64,000 nucleotides of DNA from Acorus gramineus (GCA_030737835.1 CM060849.1:11737716-11801715); one strand, 5' to 3'. Positions 40,101 to 49,465 are shown, numbered from the stretch's first letter. Notes: generated by a model not told the origin, from the sequence alone. Numbers and translations: made by a program.

Positions 40101-42185
40101 TCTTTTTCTTCAGTTCATTGTCCTTTGCTATGTTTTTTTATTAACGGAAATGATTTTGTGAAAAAATCTTAAGTTATAAAATTTAATTCAAGAAATGATT
40201 CTTAGTTAGGCAGATCAATTCCAACTAGATCATTGTTTATGTATCATCAGGTCAAGTTGACGCAGTATTGATGAAAACATCTACAGACATGGTTTTTCAA
40301 AATCACCTGAATTCTCTATATGTTGGTTGTTATATGAACCTTTCTCAAATAACTGAACAAGCTTATTTAGTTTGAAATGATCACCTTACAATTATGTAGT
40401 CAAATGCCATCACATTTATACACATGCCATGTAGGTCATTAAATAATTTCAAATATTTGGCATTATTGAATCATGGTGCACCTATGAAGCACATGGACAA
40501 GACACAATGACAGCAAATTTTGAAGAAAAAAAAAAAAGAAAGAAAGAAAGAAAGAAGCAAGGACATGACAATGTATAAATCAATAACTCACATTATATAT
40601 TACATACATCCATATAAGAAAAATGAGAAACAATAAACAAGCAATCCAAAAATATAAGAAGATCAACATTCAACTAAAAAAGTAGGTGTGGATCTTTTAA
40701 CATCATAATTCATTAAGACGCAATCCATTAAGATGCCTGCACCTATCATTTTATGATAGTTCATCACATAACTTATCATAAACAAAAACAAACATAAATG
40801 CAAATCAATAACTCATGGAATATAATAATTTGTCATCCATCATCACCATGTCTGTCAGGATATCCCAAAGTAAAAAATAAAATAAAATAAAACCCAAATC
40901 CAAAAAAATTAGGAACAAAGAAAGCAAGCATCAATATGGGCCTTCAACTAGCTCATAATGTCACTCTTCTTCATTGAGTTTATAAAGAAGTAGGTTACGA
41001 ATTCTCTGAAAACATATTAGGACGTAGGCTGTCCAAAATTAGTTAGATATTACTAGTCAAACTTGAATAGCAATCAGGTAAAAAAAATTGGATGTGAATT
41101 GAAAGTCATATTTTGCAGTGCACTTTTTTTTTTGTACTGTCAAGCATAAATGAGAAATGAAAAATTGAAGCATTTTGTTAGTGGCAGTCTTATATGCACT
41201 CCCATTTACAGTCTTAACATGCTTTCAACTGGAAAGTCTGCTGGTTGGTGCCATATAGGAAGATGCTTGAATATTTCTCTGTCAGTCAAGTTAAAGAAGG
41301 AACTGGGGTGTCCACCAAATTGCTGTCTTTCTACTGTCTTTGTGCAATGTATGATGTATTCTCAGTATTTATTTCAAATCCTGGATATTTAAGCTTCTGC
41401 TTTTCTGGAAGCACATGAAACATGCTTTTTTTTTCTTCTTTTTTTTCTCTCTTTTTGTTGATAATTCACAAGCATCATGCCATTACCCTGGTGTGTGGTA
41501 TGCTAAAACACTGGTTTCTGTTAACTTTCATTTCTGTATAGTTTTTTTTAAGTACTTCATCTCTAAGTCCAAAGACTAGAATCACAATCACTGATGTTTA
41601 GAAGTTTCTGTTGTCAGGCGTTCTTTGCTGAGCCAGTCACCAGCAATCACCTTGCCTCATAGAACTCTTTCCCCCAAAACTGCTGAAAGTGGGGGATCCT
41701 CTACAGAAATGATAAAAAATTCACTCCAGACACCTCGTACCAGTTTACAATCCGAACATCAATCTACTGATAGAAACTCAATCTCGTGCAAGTTGGTGAC
41801 TGCTGAAACTGGAAACCTATTAAAAGAAAATGAGCAAAAACTAGAGATCAGGAAAAGAAAGCTAAATTTTCAGCCAGTTGGCTCTTTCTATTCAATGAAA
41901 ATTCAGCGGGAACATAAGCTCCAATCAGAGGCTGACATCACAACATCAGAACCTCATCAGCTTGAGCAGGATGAACCCAGTATTGATGCAGTTTTCGATG
42001 ACACGTTCTATGAGCATCTTGATCTCGATGAAGTGGAGGCGCAGGCCACCAAGCTTTTGAATTCGAAGTTATCTATGGAGAAGAACCCGAGGACAATCCC
42101 AAATCATACAAACCAAATCAAGAATGATATGAGTTTGAATTTACCAGGATCACCATCATTTGATCTAGGTATCAAAGAGTTCTGA
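10108..42185 (+). CDS. FANCM: FANCM, ATP-dependent DNA helicase/translocase (22 coding exons)
   Basis: Plant FANCM, a nuclear SF2 translocase that remodels replication forks and D-loops and limits meiotic crossovers. Coding exons: 10108–10125, 10230–10533, 13598–13741, 14025–14107, 14232–14346, 18907–18998, 19115–19169, 19369–19490, 19571–19684, 22657–22850, 26617–26747, 28295–28355, 31503–31573, 32595–32644, 32716–32881, 33411–33538, 33633–33968, 34062–34128, 38204–39430, 39708–39759, 39928–40077, 41618–42185. They sum to 4,248 nt, 1,415 residues, with every phase consistent. Motifs: Walker A PTGLGKT (about 133–139), DEAH (235–238), TAT (266–268), and motif [10 protein letters not shown] (560–567). 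The C-terminal half is long and acidic, with a [12 protein letters not shown] segment in exon 21; the ERCC4-like end of animal FANCM is absent, as usual in plants. The start rests on an 18 nt first exon joined to EDFDWEAAV; this exon is the least certain part. Intron 15 is AT–AC and intron 6 is GC–AG. Confidence 0.93.
10534..13597. other. FANCM intron 2, no gene recognised
   Basis: A 3.06 kb GT–AG intron between the TWIYP and VNIPLRQY exons. The part near 10920–11200 is rich in CA and ACAC, unlike its surroundings, and may be a transposon remnant. I see no conserved protein in any frame. Confidence 0.5.
15136..15543. mobile_element. hAT-like MITE with GGATACGGAT interior, 8 bp target duplication
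   Basis: Ends TAAGCCTGTCAAT and ATTTACAGGCTTA are inverted repeats. Flanking TTAATGGG and TTAATAGG match at seven of eight positions, a typical hAT target duplication. Both ends contain tandem degenerate GGATACGGAT and TTTTTCGGAT units; the middle is AT-rich. Same family as 8828–9405 and 49739–50212. Confidence 0.8.
15840..16400 (-). mobile_element. LINE tail fragment, minus strand
   Basis: On the minus strand the run [16 protein letters not shown] and a following [17 protein letters not shown] stretch near 16200–16100 resemble the conserved WxxWxxRNxxxF tail that follows the zinc-binding domain in plant LINE polyproteins. The plus-strand left side begins with T-rich sequence near 15840, as expected for a reversed poly-A end. 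Frames are broken and no reverse transcriptase core is present. Confidence 0.6.
17224..17281 (-). mobile_element. tRNA-derived SINE-like copy, minus strand
   Basis: On the minus strand, GATCAATGGTTGACAACA (A-box-like) is followed at tRNA-like spacing by CGAGTTCAAGTCTC (B-box-like). The same layout occurs at 30689–30745 on the plus strand, with a shared TCAATGG[TA]GACAACA core, so the two are probably one family. Full element ends are not defined. Confidence 0.5.
18999..19114 (+). other. GC–AG intron 6 of FANCM
   Basis: The exon ends GTTCGTGAG and the intron starts GCTTGT. The next exon begins TTATTGGCGATG after TTTGCAG. Joining here gives VRE then [18 protein letters not shown], which keeps the reading frame and helicase motif III. 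GT donors nearby give the wrong phase, and read-through meets a stop near 19080. Confidence 0.75.
19203..19440 (+). repeat. 120 bp tandem duplication of the exon 8 acceptor and exon start
   Basis: Two copies at spacing 120 bp each carry the same intron end (AAATCCTTGAATTGCTTGTG…CAG or TAG) and the same first part of FANCM exon 8. Copy 1 exon part starts at 19249 after TTCTTAG; copy 2 at 19369 after CTTCTCAG. Copy 2 continues into the rest of the exon. The frame is open through both, so use of the upstream acceptor would add 40 residues without a shift. Confidence 0.85.
19685..22656. other. FANCM intron 9, no gene recognised
   Basis: A 2.97 kb GT–AG intron. A stretch near 22490–22565 has repeated ATATATCNATC motifs resembling the TCGATATATCG region at 29660–29810. 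Near 20270–20330 a weak tRNA-promoter-like pair is present but not convincing. No coding block seen. Confidence 0.5.
22851..26616. other. FANCM intron 10, no gene recognised
   Basis: A 3.77 kb GT–AG intron whose ends are fixed by the reading frame (LKQG joined to TFARCMF). Apart from a 41 bp direct duplication near 26239–26320, I see only unassigned AT-rich sequence. Confidence 0.5.
26239..26320. repeat. 41 bp tandem duplication
   Basis: Two near-identical copies of a unit starting TTTTCATGCTTATCTTTGC and ending GGTAAGG(TT), at 41 bp spacing, inside FANCM intron 10. Recent, since no differences are evident within the shared part. Confidence 0.85.
26748..28294. other. FANCM intron 11 with a GGGTT-rich hAT-like remnant
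   Basis: A 1.55 kb GT–AG intron. It contains a run of 12 C at 27511–27522 and the GGGTTGGGTT-type element described separately. No coding block seen. Confidence 0.5.
27607..27795. mobile_element. hAT-like non-autonomous remnant with GGGTTGGGTT repeats
   Basis: Begins TTTAGGGGTGCAACTTGGG, like the ends of plant hAT elements (TAGGGGTG…CAAC). The interior is repeats of AACCCGA, AAACCCG and GGGTTGGGTT. The right end cannot be fixed, so it is probably truncated. Confidence 0.5.
29105..29518 (-). CDS. 137-codon ORF, probable transposon remnant, unknown function
   Basis: An open minus-strand frame with an N-terminal hydrophobic/basic start, a lysine-rich middle ([16 protein letters not shown]) and an end containing [18 protein letters not shown] do not recognise a domain. 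Its upstream side carries three palindromic AACGGCTATATAGCCGTT units, a layout I associate with some plant DNA transposons of the PIF/Harbinger or hAT type, where such repeats precede a gene. It lies inside a FANCM intron on the opposite strand and may not be expressed. Confidence 0.35.
   Translation of the reverse strand: MGFFLLKTPHQHLFFKFWSFFPQSYKYSPKPPFSPQQLNTHLFYHSITLIQSLLSHLANNFFPRFLNPKRNKKSTKKKSKNPSKIQKFSSIVEILVDWLIFNHGNNASWRTFKDYGYNWKGMKGNHFLEAVVGLLIS
29513..29592. repeat. Three 26 bp palindromic repeats (AACGGCTATATAGCCGTT)
   Basis: Units start at 29513, 29539 and 29565. Each is CCCC followed by AAACGGCTATATAGCCGTTG, and each centre is an inverted repeat. The first unit has AAAG in place of ATAG. 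Confidence 0.9.
29655..29812. repeat. TCGATATATCGA-rich block
   Basis: Several overlapping palindromes built on CGATATATCG, with a CG-rich middle (CCTCGCGAAATCCCCGCG) and an edge TCGCGATTTAAAACAGTG. A weaker relative occurs at 22490–22565, also next to TGTTTTAAAT. Likely one end of an unnamed transposon. Confidence 0.55.
30330..31320 (+). mobile_element. LINE fragment, plus strand, split by a SINE-like insertion
   Basis: Near 30350–30405 one frame reads [17 protein letters not shown], the conserved block that follows reverse transcriptase in plant LINEs. Near 31090–31190 another frame has KVCWVFWLI and [12 protein letters not shown], matching the LINE tail (WxxWxxRNxxxF). Stops and frameshifts break it. 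A tRNA-like promoter pair at 30689–30745 interrupts it. Confidence 0.65.
30689..30745 (+). mobile_element. tRNA-derived SINE-like copy, plus strand
   Basis: A-box TAGCTCAATGGTAG (30689–30702) and B-box GGGTTCAAATCCC (about 30731–30743) are at tRNA spacing. The intervening sequence does not fold as a normal anticodon arm, and the acceptor strands do not pair, so a SINE head is likelier than a tRNA gene. Same layout as 17224–17281. Confidence 0.6.
32882..33410 (+). other. AT–AC U12-type intron 15 of FANCM
   Basis: The intron starts ATATCCTTT, a full match to the U12 AT–AC donor. It ends TTCTTTGACAAGTAGTAC; TCTTTGAC differs at one position from the U12 branch consensus TCCTTRAC, with the branch A ten bases from the 3' end. 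Splicing here gives GRVVVLACEG in phase 1. No GT donor and AG acceptor in this interval preserve both frame and the conserved VVLACEG block. Confidence 0.85.
34560..35800 (-). mobile_element. LINE 3' part with RNase H domain, decayed, minus strand
   Basis: Reading the minus strand from 35720 down: a zinc-binding-type region containing SNGKLPE-like sequence ([16 protein letters not shown]), then [18 protein letters not shown] (the LINE tail), then an RNase H-like domain with a GGIFRDSN start and [27 protein letters not shown]. This order (RT tail, zinc-binding, RNase H) is that of plant L1-type LINEs with RNase H. Frames are broken by stops and shifts. Confidence 0.75.
36830..37330 (-). mobile_element. 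LINE zf-RVT fragment, minus strand
   Basis: On the minus strand, [19 protein letters not shown] followed by [18 protein letters not shown] near 37240–37140 is the zinc-binding domain after LINE reverse transcriptase. No other LINE domain is intact here. Confidence 0.65.
40078..41617. other. FANCM intron 21, no gene recognised
   Basis: A 1.54 kb GT–AG intron. It contains a short (GAAA)n run at about 40526–40556 and A/T-rich sequence. No conserved coding block seen. Confidence 0.5.
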
Positions 42186-43810
42186 TGTTTCTCCTTTACG
42201 AGGGTTCTATCAGAATCTCATTATACTTTTCAACCATATCAGTGGTTTCCGTGGAAGGCCCAGAAACAGTTGGATCTTAAAAGCCAAGCATTTGGTTGCC
42301 TTGCATTGAAGACATGGAATATATAGAATAAATGTCGAGTCTGCAAGAAGAAAAACAGAGGCAGGAATTTGATCAGAGTTACTGTATAGTTGAATTATTG
42401 CCAGAATTGGTGGAATATATTTATGGGAAGCTGTATTTATACAAAAACATGTACTAAGCCTGGTCTTGTAGGAGGAAACTGTACCTGCTTTTTGTATTAT
42501 AATTTTTTTTCAGATAGTGCTATTCCAGTGGGAGAGCATGATTTGCAATACATATTGTACAGTTAGAAATTAATTACATTTTTGTAATTTTAGCCCTTCA
42601 TATCATGATTGTCAAGTCATATTACCCTTTTTTGGCCAACTGTTCTGAACAGTCATTGTGGAATGTGAGAATCAACCATGGACAAATGGCAATGGCAATT
42701 GTATTCTTTGAGAGATTGAGCATATTTCCAATCCAATCATATTCATATCTCCATTGTTAAAAAAAATTGAAAAATGAAAACCAAATTTCTGATTTCTTTT
42801 GTAGCTACTAACATGCTTTGAATTTATTTTAAAAAGGTATATTAGTGTAATGCAATGAAACAAATGTGTGTGTTGGACATATCAATGAAAAACATGATGT
42901 CTTACAATGTCCTGTAAGGGTCATTAAAATGTAAGTGTCAAGTAGTTAAGATTGATTGAAGATGAAACATGTTGATTAAGATCTACACATCAAAATTCCT
43001 CAACAATAATAGGGCACTGTCACTCACTATAGGTAAATCACACACTCGATCTCTCATTTTTTTCAAATGCGAGTGAGTAGATTTGAAAAGGACTTTTGAG
43101 TTGACCGAAATATGATTTGGAAAATATTTTTAAATATGAAAAAAAAGTTTCTAAAGTAGGTTTATCAGTTGGTGAGTATTCTAGATAATTTGTTGAACTA
43201 AACAAGAATTAAAATAGTTTTAAAATTGAATTTTAAAAGCACAATGTCAGAGTTACACAGTCTATTAGGACATTTTGGTAGGTTTTGCCAATTCATCAAA
43301 ACAATTTGATCTTATTCAGACTCAGTTCATCACAAATTTAAATGTGGTCAGGATATTTTAGTGCGGGCAAAAATTTAAATTTCAAAATTCAAATCAATGG
43401 GACAAAATATTCAGGGAATATTCATTTTGCCTCCAAACTCTATATAAATAGACAAGCCTTGCATCCAGAATTTTCAATGTGGTCGAATTAGGTCAGAGAG
43501 TCTTTCCGAGTTCATACTCTTGAAAACGTCTTTTATTTGCCCTATTTGAACACAAATCTTTCACCAGTTGTAAGAGAGTTGATCCTTATTGGATCAATTT
43601 TGTTTCTGAGGGAACTAGATCAAAAACCTTTTGGTTTAGAAATGACCAAAATGCTTAAGAGATGAATTGGACCAAGGAACTAAATCTATTACTGCTGATA
43701 AGGGAAGGTTTGATCAGATAAAGTATTGATATGGCAAATATAATGGTTTTCGAGTGTACCAAACAACTCCAGAAAAGAGTGGTAACGAAATTTTGTAACT
43801 TTTCTTTGGT
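42186..43810. other. FANCM 3' flank with an orphan TATA-like box
   Basis: After the TGA stop, the first few hundred bases should be 3' UTR. Farther on, CTCTATATAAATAGACAAGCC at 43437–43457 is a strong TATA-box-like sequence on the plus strand, but no ORF follows. It could be the promoter of a decayed LTR; I could not fix LTR ends. Confidence 0.4.
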
Positions 43811-44418
43811 CATGTTTGTTGCAGCTTTAATTTATAAATTATTATAGATTATAGGTTATAGATTATAGATTTTAACTTATCTAATAAGTTGTAGACGAGT
43901 TTATCTAATAACTTAACTTATCTAATAATGGATTTTAACTTATAGATTATGGATTTTAACTTACCTAAAAGCAGAGAATAAGCAGTAATGGATGTTTGTT
44001 AAAATAAGCTGTAAAATAATTTTGATGTTTAATTGTAAAAATACCCCATTCTAATATAGAAGTAAAATTTAATTTCTGTTTGATAAAATAAAATGATACT
44101 ACTTATAAAATTAGTTTTACAAATATTTAAAAGACAATTAATATAACATAATAAAAGTTAAATCTCACTACAATAAATTTCAAATATTACACTCTGCAAC
44201 GGTAATATATTTGGTTTTTAGTGTCCAAAATAAATAAAAAAATTTACAATAGTATGGTCATTGGTGAAAAAAATTTAAGGGCATTAATGTTCAAAAGAAT
44301 TTTTTAAAAAACCATCTATAAGCTATGATCTGAAAAGAACCATTTGCGCAATTTAGAGATTCTGACTTTTAAAGTTGTTTTTAATTTAAATAAGTTATAA
44401 TAAGTTTAGACAAACATG
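43811..44418. mobile_element. 608 bp inverted-repeat element (MITE-like)
   Basis: CATGTTTGT at the left end and ACAAACATG at the right end form a perfect 9 bp inverted repeat, with weaker pairing continuing inward. The interior has repeated TTATAGATTATAGATTTTAAC blocks. No clear target duplication was seen, so the true ends may lie a few bases away. Confidence 0.45.
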
Positions 44419-44571
44419 TAACAACTACTTATTTTAAACTAAAAACTATAATTTGCAACTTGTAAGTTTTAATAAATATATACTTTGTTTTATAGTGAAT
44501 TATTTCTAGACTGGATCTCATGATTCTTTACTCTTTTGGAATTTTTTCCTATAACAAAATATATGTTTTAA

Positions 44572-44987
44572 CAGGGCCAGTCTTAGGCAAAGGTCCAAAG
44601 CACTTGCCTAAGGCCCCATCCAGAGAGGGGTCCCAATAACCACATGATCAATCGAATAAAATAAATAAACAGTGAAATGTGCTACTTTTCGTTATTAATT
44701 AATTTTTATCAACTCACAATTTTTTTCAAAATCAAGCCTTAAATAAATGGTACCAGGTATTTTTATAATTTTATAACTTTTTCATTCCATTAAAATTAAA
44801 TTTATTTGTTGTTTTTAAGCTTTAAAATTATTTGTAAAATATTGTGTATCTATTTTATTTTATTATTATAGTTTAAAATAAAATGATGTATAAGATTTAA
44901 CAAATTAGAATTTGAATATGTATGAGACCCCACTTTAAAAATTCGCCTAAAACCTATTAAAAAAATTAATTTTCAAGACCAGCCCAG
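44572..44987. mobile_element. Non-autonomous hAT-like element
   Basis: Left end CAGGGCCAGTCTTAGG and right end AAGACCAGCCCAG are imperfect inverted repeats of the CAGGGCCGG type seen in plant hAT elements. Flanks TGTTTTAA and TGTTTACA match at six of eight positions. The interior is AT-rich and encodes nothing recognisable. Confidence 0.65.
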
Positions 44988-45904
44988 TGTTTACACAATG
45001 AAAAATATACTTGAATGTATTAAATGCATTTATTTTGCATTTTCATAACCTAGTTATATACTTGGTGTAATTTAGTATATAATAAGGTTTTGTGGGGTTG
45101 GGATGTAATAATGACTGCAATAAAAGACTGAGTGCTCTATAAAAATTAAGTGATATTTGAATGCGTTGTTAAGCTCTCTAGTGAGTAGTGAGTAACAAAA
45201 CTGCAATTATGCTATGTTATAGGCTCATCTCATCAAGTTGGAAAATATTTTTCCCTGGTCAATCATAAACACAAAAAGCCTTCCAAAGTTGTATAATCTC
45301 ATTACCATTAACAGTCATTAAGAAAAAATTAAAAAATTAAAAAAAAGGCATAAAAAAAAGGTGCCCAAAAAATTTTTCGAGATACAATGAAGACTAGTCC
45401 ATTTGGTTAGGTCTCCGTTTGAATACTCTCAACAGGGCTTGAGGAGAATTTGTGCATCCAAAGATTTTCCAATTAATGATAGGATTCATCACCAAAGAAA
45501 AAGATTAATCAAATGGGATTAAAATTGGGTTGAATCATCACAAAAAAAAAAAAATCAATTGCACAGCCAGGACAGGACCTGATCACAAGAATAATTATAT
45601 GCAACAAAGGACAACAGATCCAACACCCCCCAAGGAGCCACTCTTTAACTACTACTAGCATGTTAAAAGGGAAGACCATGTTCATCCTATACACCACAGG
45701 TAACAGGTTAGTTCAGAAAATCAGAGGTACATATACATAGCCAGCAACAACTAACTCCTATTCCGTACAACCAAAGCTTTTGCTTCTCACCATCCCATGA
45801 TGGTGCTCTCATCAAGAACCAGAGATTTTTGAAGTCAAGAGCTTTGAGCCCCCCTCACAAGAACTTCAGACCCCACAGTTTGGTAGAAGGTAAGGGAGGA
45901 GTGG

Positions 45905-48900
45905 CTACCCAGACATGAACGACATGGCACGTTTAAAATCAAAAGATTTCAGAGCGGATTCAGGGAAACCTTTTCCGCCCATCCACAATCCACCTTGATG
46001 AGGCATCAAAATCTGTTTGCTTGATCCTTTCTCAGAATCATTTGGTTGAGGAGATGAAGATTCTTGCTTTCTCTTCACAAACTCGAAGAATTTGGCGACT
46101 TGGCGGGCATACCTTCATGGTAGTAAAAACATTAAAAATGTAAATGAAATATACATGCACCATAAAATTTATTCTCAATTTTGTTAACTGACAGCAATAA
46201 TTGTGGCATATAATCTGGTAAGAAATAATATGGTAAGATCCTATGGAAATGCAAAATCATCAATCATGTATTTTTGAAAAAAGAAAACAAGAAATAAAAG
46301 CCTATTACACTTAAAATCAATCGATTTGGTTGAGATACAAAAAAATGGTAAATGAAAGTTTTATAATCATTTCAATCTTACTGTCTCTTTGCTTCAATGT
46401 CTTTGTTGAAATCAATATTGGGTTCACAGTCAAGAACCAGTGCGGGAACCTGTTCAGAGTCAAATGGCAAACAGCATTTCAGTTAAAGTTGGGAAAGTTT
46501 GAAGGAATGAAATGTTTTCAGTAAAGGGGAAAGGAAACCTTTTGGATACTTGAATGCATGTGATTTCCTTCTAAATAGAATACGCGATCTTTAATATCAG
46601 GATGCAAAGAGTCATCCACACCCAAAGGCAACTGACTGACAGAGAGCACACCATGGTTTCCACTTTGGAAAGGGAAGAGCCAGTTCTCATGTTTCTCATG
46701 TAAGTCCCGCAAATAATCCAGGGTTACACCACCCTCTTCTGCCCTTTTACGATGCATCATTCTCTTGTGGCAAGTGTCAGGGCTAGCCCTGAGGTAGATG
46801 AATCCATCGGGGATAAGCCCCGGAAGAGATGAAACAACTGGATCAAACCATGAATCATAGATGCTGATCTCCATCTCGTTCATCCAGTTTGCCTCATGAA
46901 CGGCACGCACAAATACCTGCATCAAGAAAGACACAGCATATTGGGATTAGCAAAACAAAGGGAAAATGAAAAAGAACAAAGACCCTAAACTAATTCAGCT
47001 GAAAGAAAGATATTTGGACCATCAAACTCAATTTTTTACCATCCTATCGCTGAAAACACTCCTCTCCATCAACCTAAGGGGCTTGATTCCAATGGCAGAT
47101 TCTTTTTCCTGCATTACCCTTGTTACAAACACATAATTTTGGAAGGTATACGCATACCTCTGTGGCTCTGCATAAAAGGCATCCAATATATTAAAGTGAT
47201 CAGGCCCAATATCTTGCCACTTGGCAATAGGCTCAGGGACAATCTCTACAAGGTCCCGCAATTCAAGTGTTTCATTAGCTATTCTTTGGAGGAAAGTGCT
47301 CTTCCCAACACTAATATTCCCTTCCACGCAAAATGTCAGCCTTTTCTTCTGAGCAGGTTTGATATTGTTTTCCTCTTTCAGCTCCTCATCCACACTTTCT
47401 TTGATGTAAGAGGTTATGCTCTCTGCATGATTTTTATGAATGATTCCTATGGAACTTTGTAGATATTTGACCATCTTCTGGGTAGACTCTCCAAAAAACT
47501 GCAAATAAGAACGAAACAACACAAACAAAGGGTGAAATTACTTTAGACAGTTCATAGATCATAAGTGTAAGAAGCATACCAAAACCCAAAGATGAACACG
47601 TAGACAATCCCATATCACATTACTACTACTACAATGCCATATAACACACACACATGTGGGTGTGCAAACCATGAATCCCAAAATGTACAAACGGAAACAA
47701 TCTGCAATCATTAAAAAAAAAAAAAACATGCCATAAACTTTCATAACTAGCGCAATCTAGAATGTATCAAAACACGAACCATGACCAACTTGCAACACCA
47801 TTTATACAAATAGTCAAGTACCCTAGATACCAAACGGTCCAACCACCTCTTTGCATGTTGACAGAGGTACTCCCTCTTCACTAAGAGACCCTGTTCAAGA
47901 CTTAACCATGTTGATAAAAATAAAATTTTACCAGAAAATAAAACAACACACCCACCTACCCAAAAAAGGTGTCCTAGAAAAAAATAAAATAAAAAAAGAC
48001 TCAATGTAGCCATCTTTCGTCACCAAAACCCACGAAACCCAAAGATTTTTTCTCACGACAATCTTATGTCAACACAATGTTGAATTCAATTTCTTATCTA
48101 CATAAATCCAACATGTTCAACACAATGTTGAATTCAATTTCTTATCTACATAAATCCAACATGTACCACAGTACCAATTTACAATAACATTCAATAAAAC
48201 AGGACACACAAGATGGGTTAACCCTGTACAAAATCACACCCAAAAAACAAAAGAAAAAGAAAAATAAAACAAAACACTCAATGTAGCATCTTTCGTCGCC
48301 AAAACCCACGAACCCAAAGATTTTTCCTCACAACAAACACAACTTTGCATTCAATTTCTCAACTACATCAATCCAAGACATAACAATTTACAGTACTATA
48401 CAATAAAACAAGATACACCAAATGGATGAACCAACTACAAAATCACACCCCAAAATAAACAAAAAAATGAATATAAATCAATCACTCAAGAAACTCATAT
48501 AAATCACTACCATTCAATAAAACAAGATACACCAAATGGATGAACCAACTACAAAATCACCATCTTTCATCGCCAAAACCCAGGGAACCCAAAGATTTTT
48601 CCTCACAACGAACACAACTTTGCATTCAATTGCTCAACTACATCAATCCAAGACATACAGATTTACAGTACTACTCAATAAAACAAGATACACCAAATGG
48701 ATAAACCAACTACAAAATCACACCATAAAACAAAGAAGAAAAGAAAAACGAATATCAATCAATCACTCAATAAACTCATATAAATCACTACCTTGTCCCT
48801 GTAGAGTTGCTTGAGCTCCGCCACACCCCCGATACCCTTATCGACAAGCTTCCTCAGGTTCCGCGGCCCGACGCCAGGGATGCTCAACAACTCAAGATTC

Positions 48901-49358
48901 TCGGCCGGCAAACCACAACCCCTCTGCCTCCTCAACCTCTGCTCCCCACCACCACCACCTCCCTCCGCCAAAGACTCGGCCTTCACACCACCCACTTCTT
49001 CATCTTCTTCTTCTTCTTTAAAGACCTCATCTTTGGCCTCATCGAACCCCTCCACGGCCGCCGCCGCCGCGGTCGTCGAGGATGGGAAGAGAGAGTCGGC
49101 TCCGTCAGAGGACGGAAACCGTAGGGAGTGGTAGAGGAGGGACCGTGACTTGGGTCCACCAAGGAGGGGGCGTCGGTGGAGTTGGTGGTGGCGGAGGTGG
49201 GAGAGGAGGCGGTGGCGGAGGGAGGAGGAGGAGAAGGAGGAGAGGAGGCGGAGGTGGAGGGAGGACATGGAAGAGATGTTAGAAAGGTTGGGAGAGGAGA
49301 AGGAGAGGGAGGTGAGAATAGCACGAGGAGGAGGGGCTCGTCTCAAAAGCTTTTGCAT
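45905..49358 (-). CDS. dNK: Deoxynucleoside kinase, organelle-type, five exons
   Basis: Plant deoxyribonucleoside kinase of the dCK/dGK/TK2-like P-loop family, which phosphorylates deoxynucleosides in the salvage pathway. Exons on the minus strand: 49358–48792, 47498–47040, 46916–46539, 46449–46382, 46112–45905. They sum to 1,680 nt (559 residues) with agreeing phases and a TAG stop. Residues 1–90 are rich in Ser, Leu and Arg and look like a transit peptide. A helix-hairpin-helix-like stretch (LLSIPGVGPRNLRKLVDKGI) lies at about 157–176. The kinase domain has P-loop EGNISVGKST (248–257), PEPIAKW (277–283), catalytic ERS (334–336) and the LID region RKRAEEGG (398–405). An alternative start is Met31. 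An out-of-frame ATG lies 10 bases upstream of the chosen start and opens a 29-codon overlapping frame. Confidence 0.93.
48000..48791. repeat. Tandem array of ~275–281 bp units in kinase intron 1
   Basis: The block beginning CATCTTTCGTCACCAAAACC occurs at 48011, 48288 and 48561. The block AAACTCATATAAATCACTAC occurs at 48491 and 48772. The second of these touches the splice donor of exon 1. A nested 51 bp duplication (TCAACACAATGTTGAATTC…) lies at about 48067–48165. The copies are fairly similar, so the array is young. Confidence 0.85.
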
Positions 49359-49394
49359 TGCTCGGCATATCTGTTCTTCTGTCCCTCTATTTCT

Positions 49395-49435
49395 CTCTGC
49401 TTCTCTCTCTCTTTCTTTCTTTCTTTCTTGAGAGA
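49395..49435. repeat. CT/GA-rich low-complexity tract in kinase 5' leader
   Basis: TCTCTC and TTTC repeats on the plus strand (GA-rich on the coding strand) just upstream of the kinase start. Such tracts are common in plant 5' leaders. Confidence 0.7.
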
Positions 49436-49457
49436 GAGTGTGTGTGAGTGAACGAAT

Positions 49458-49465
49458 TAGGGTTT
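49458..49465 (-). promoter_or_regulatory. Telo-box-like motif upstream of the kinase gene
   Basis: AAACCCTA on the minus strand, 100 bp before the kinase start. Telo-boxes are frequent in promoters of plant genes active in dividing cells. Inferred from the motif alone. Confidence 0.45.

Noticed and set aside
42850..43640. Solo LTR around the TATA-like box
   Set aside because: TG and CA ends could be chosen in several ways, and no primer-binding site or target duplication was found.
48807..49451. Plus-strand ORFs over the kinase first exon
   Set aside because: They are proline-, glycine- or arginine-rich shadows of a GC-rich coding exon on the other strand.
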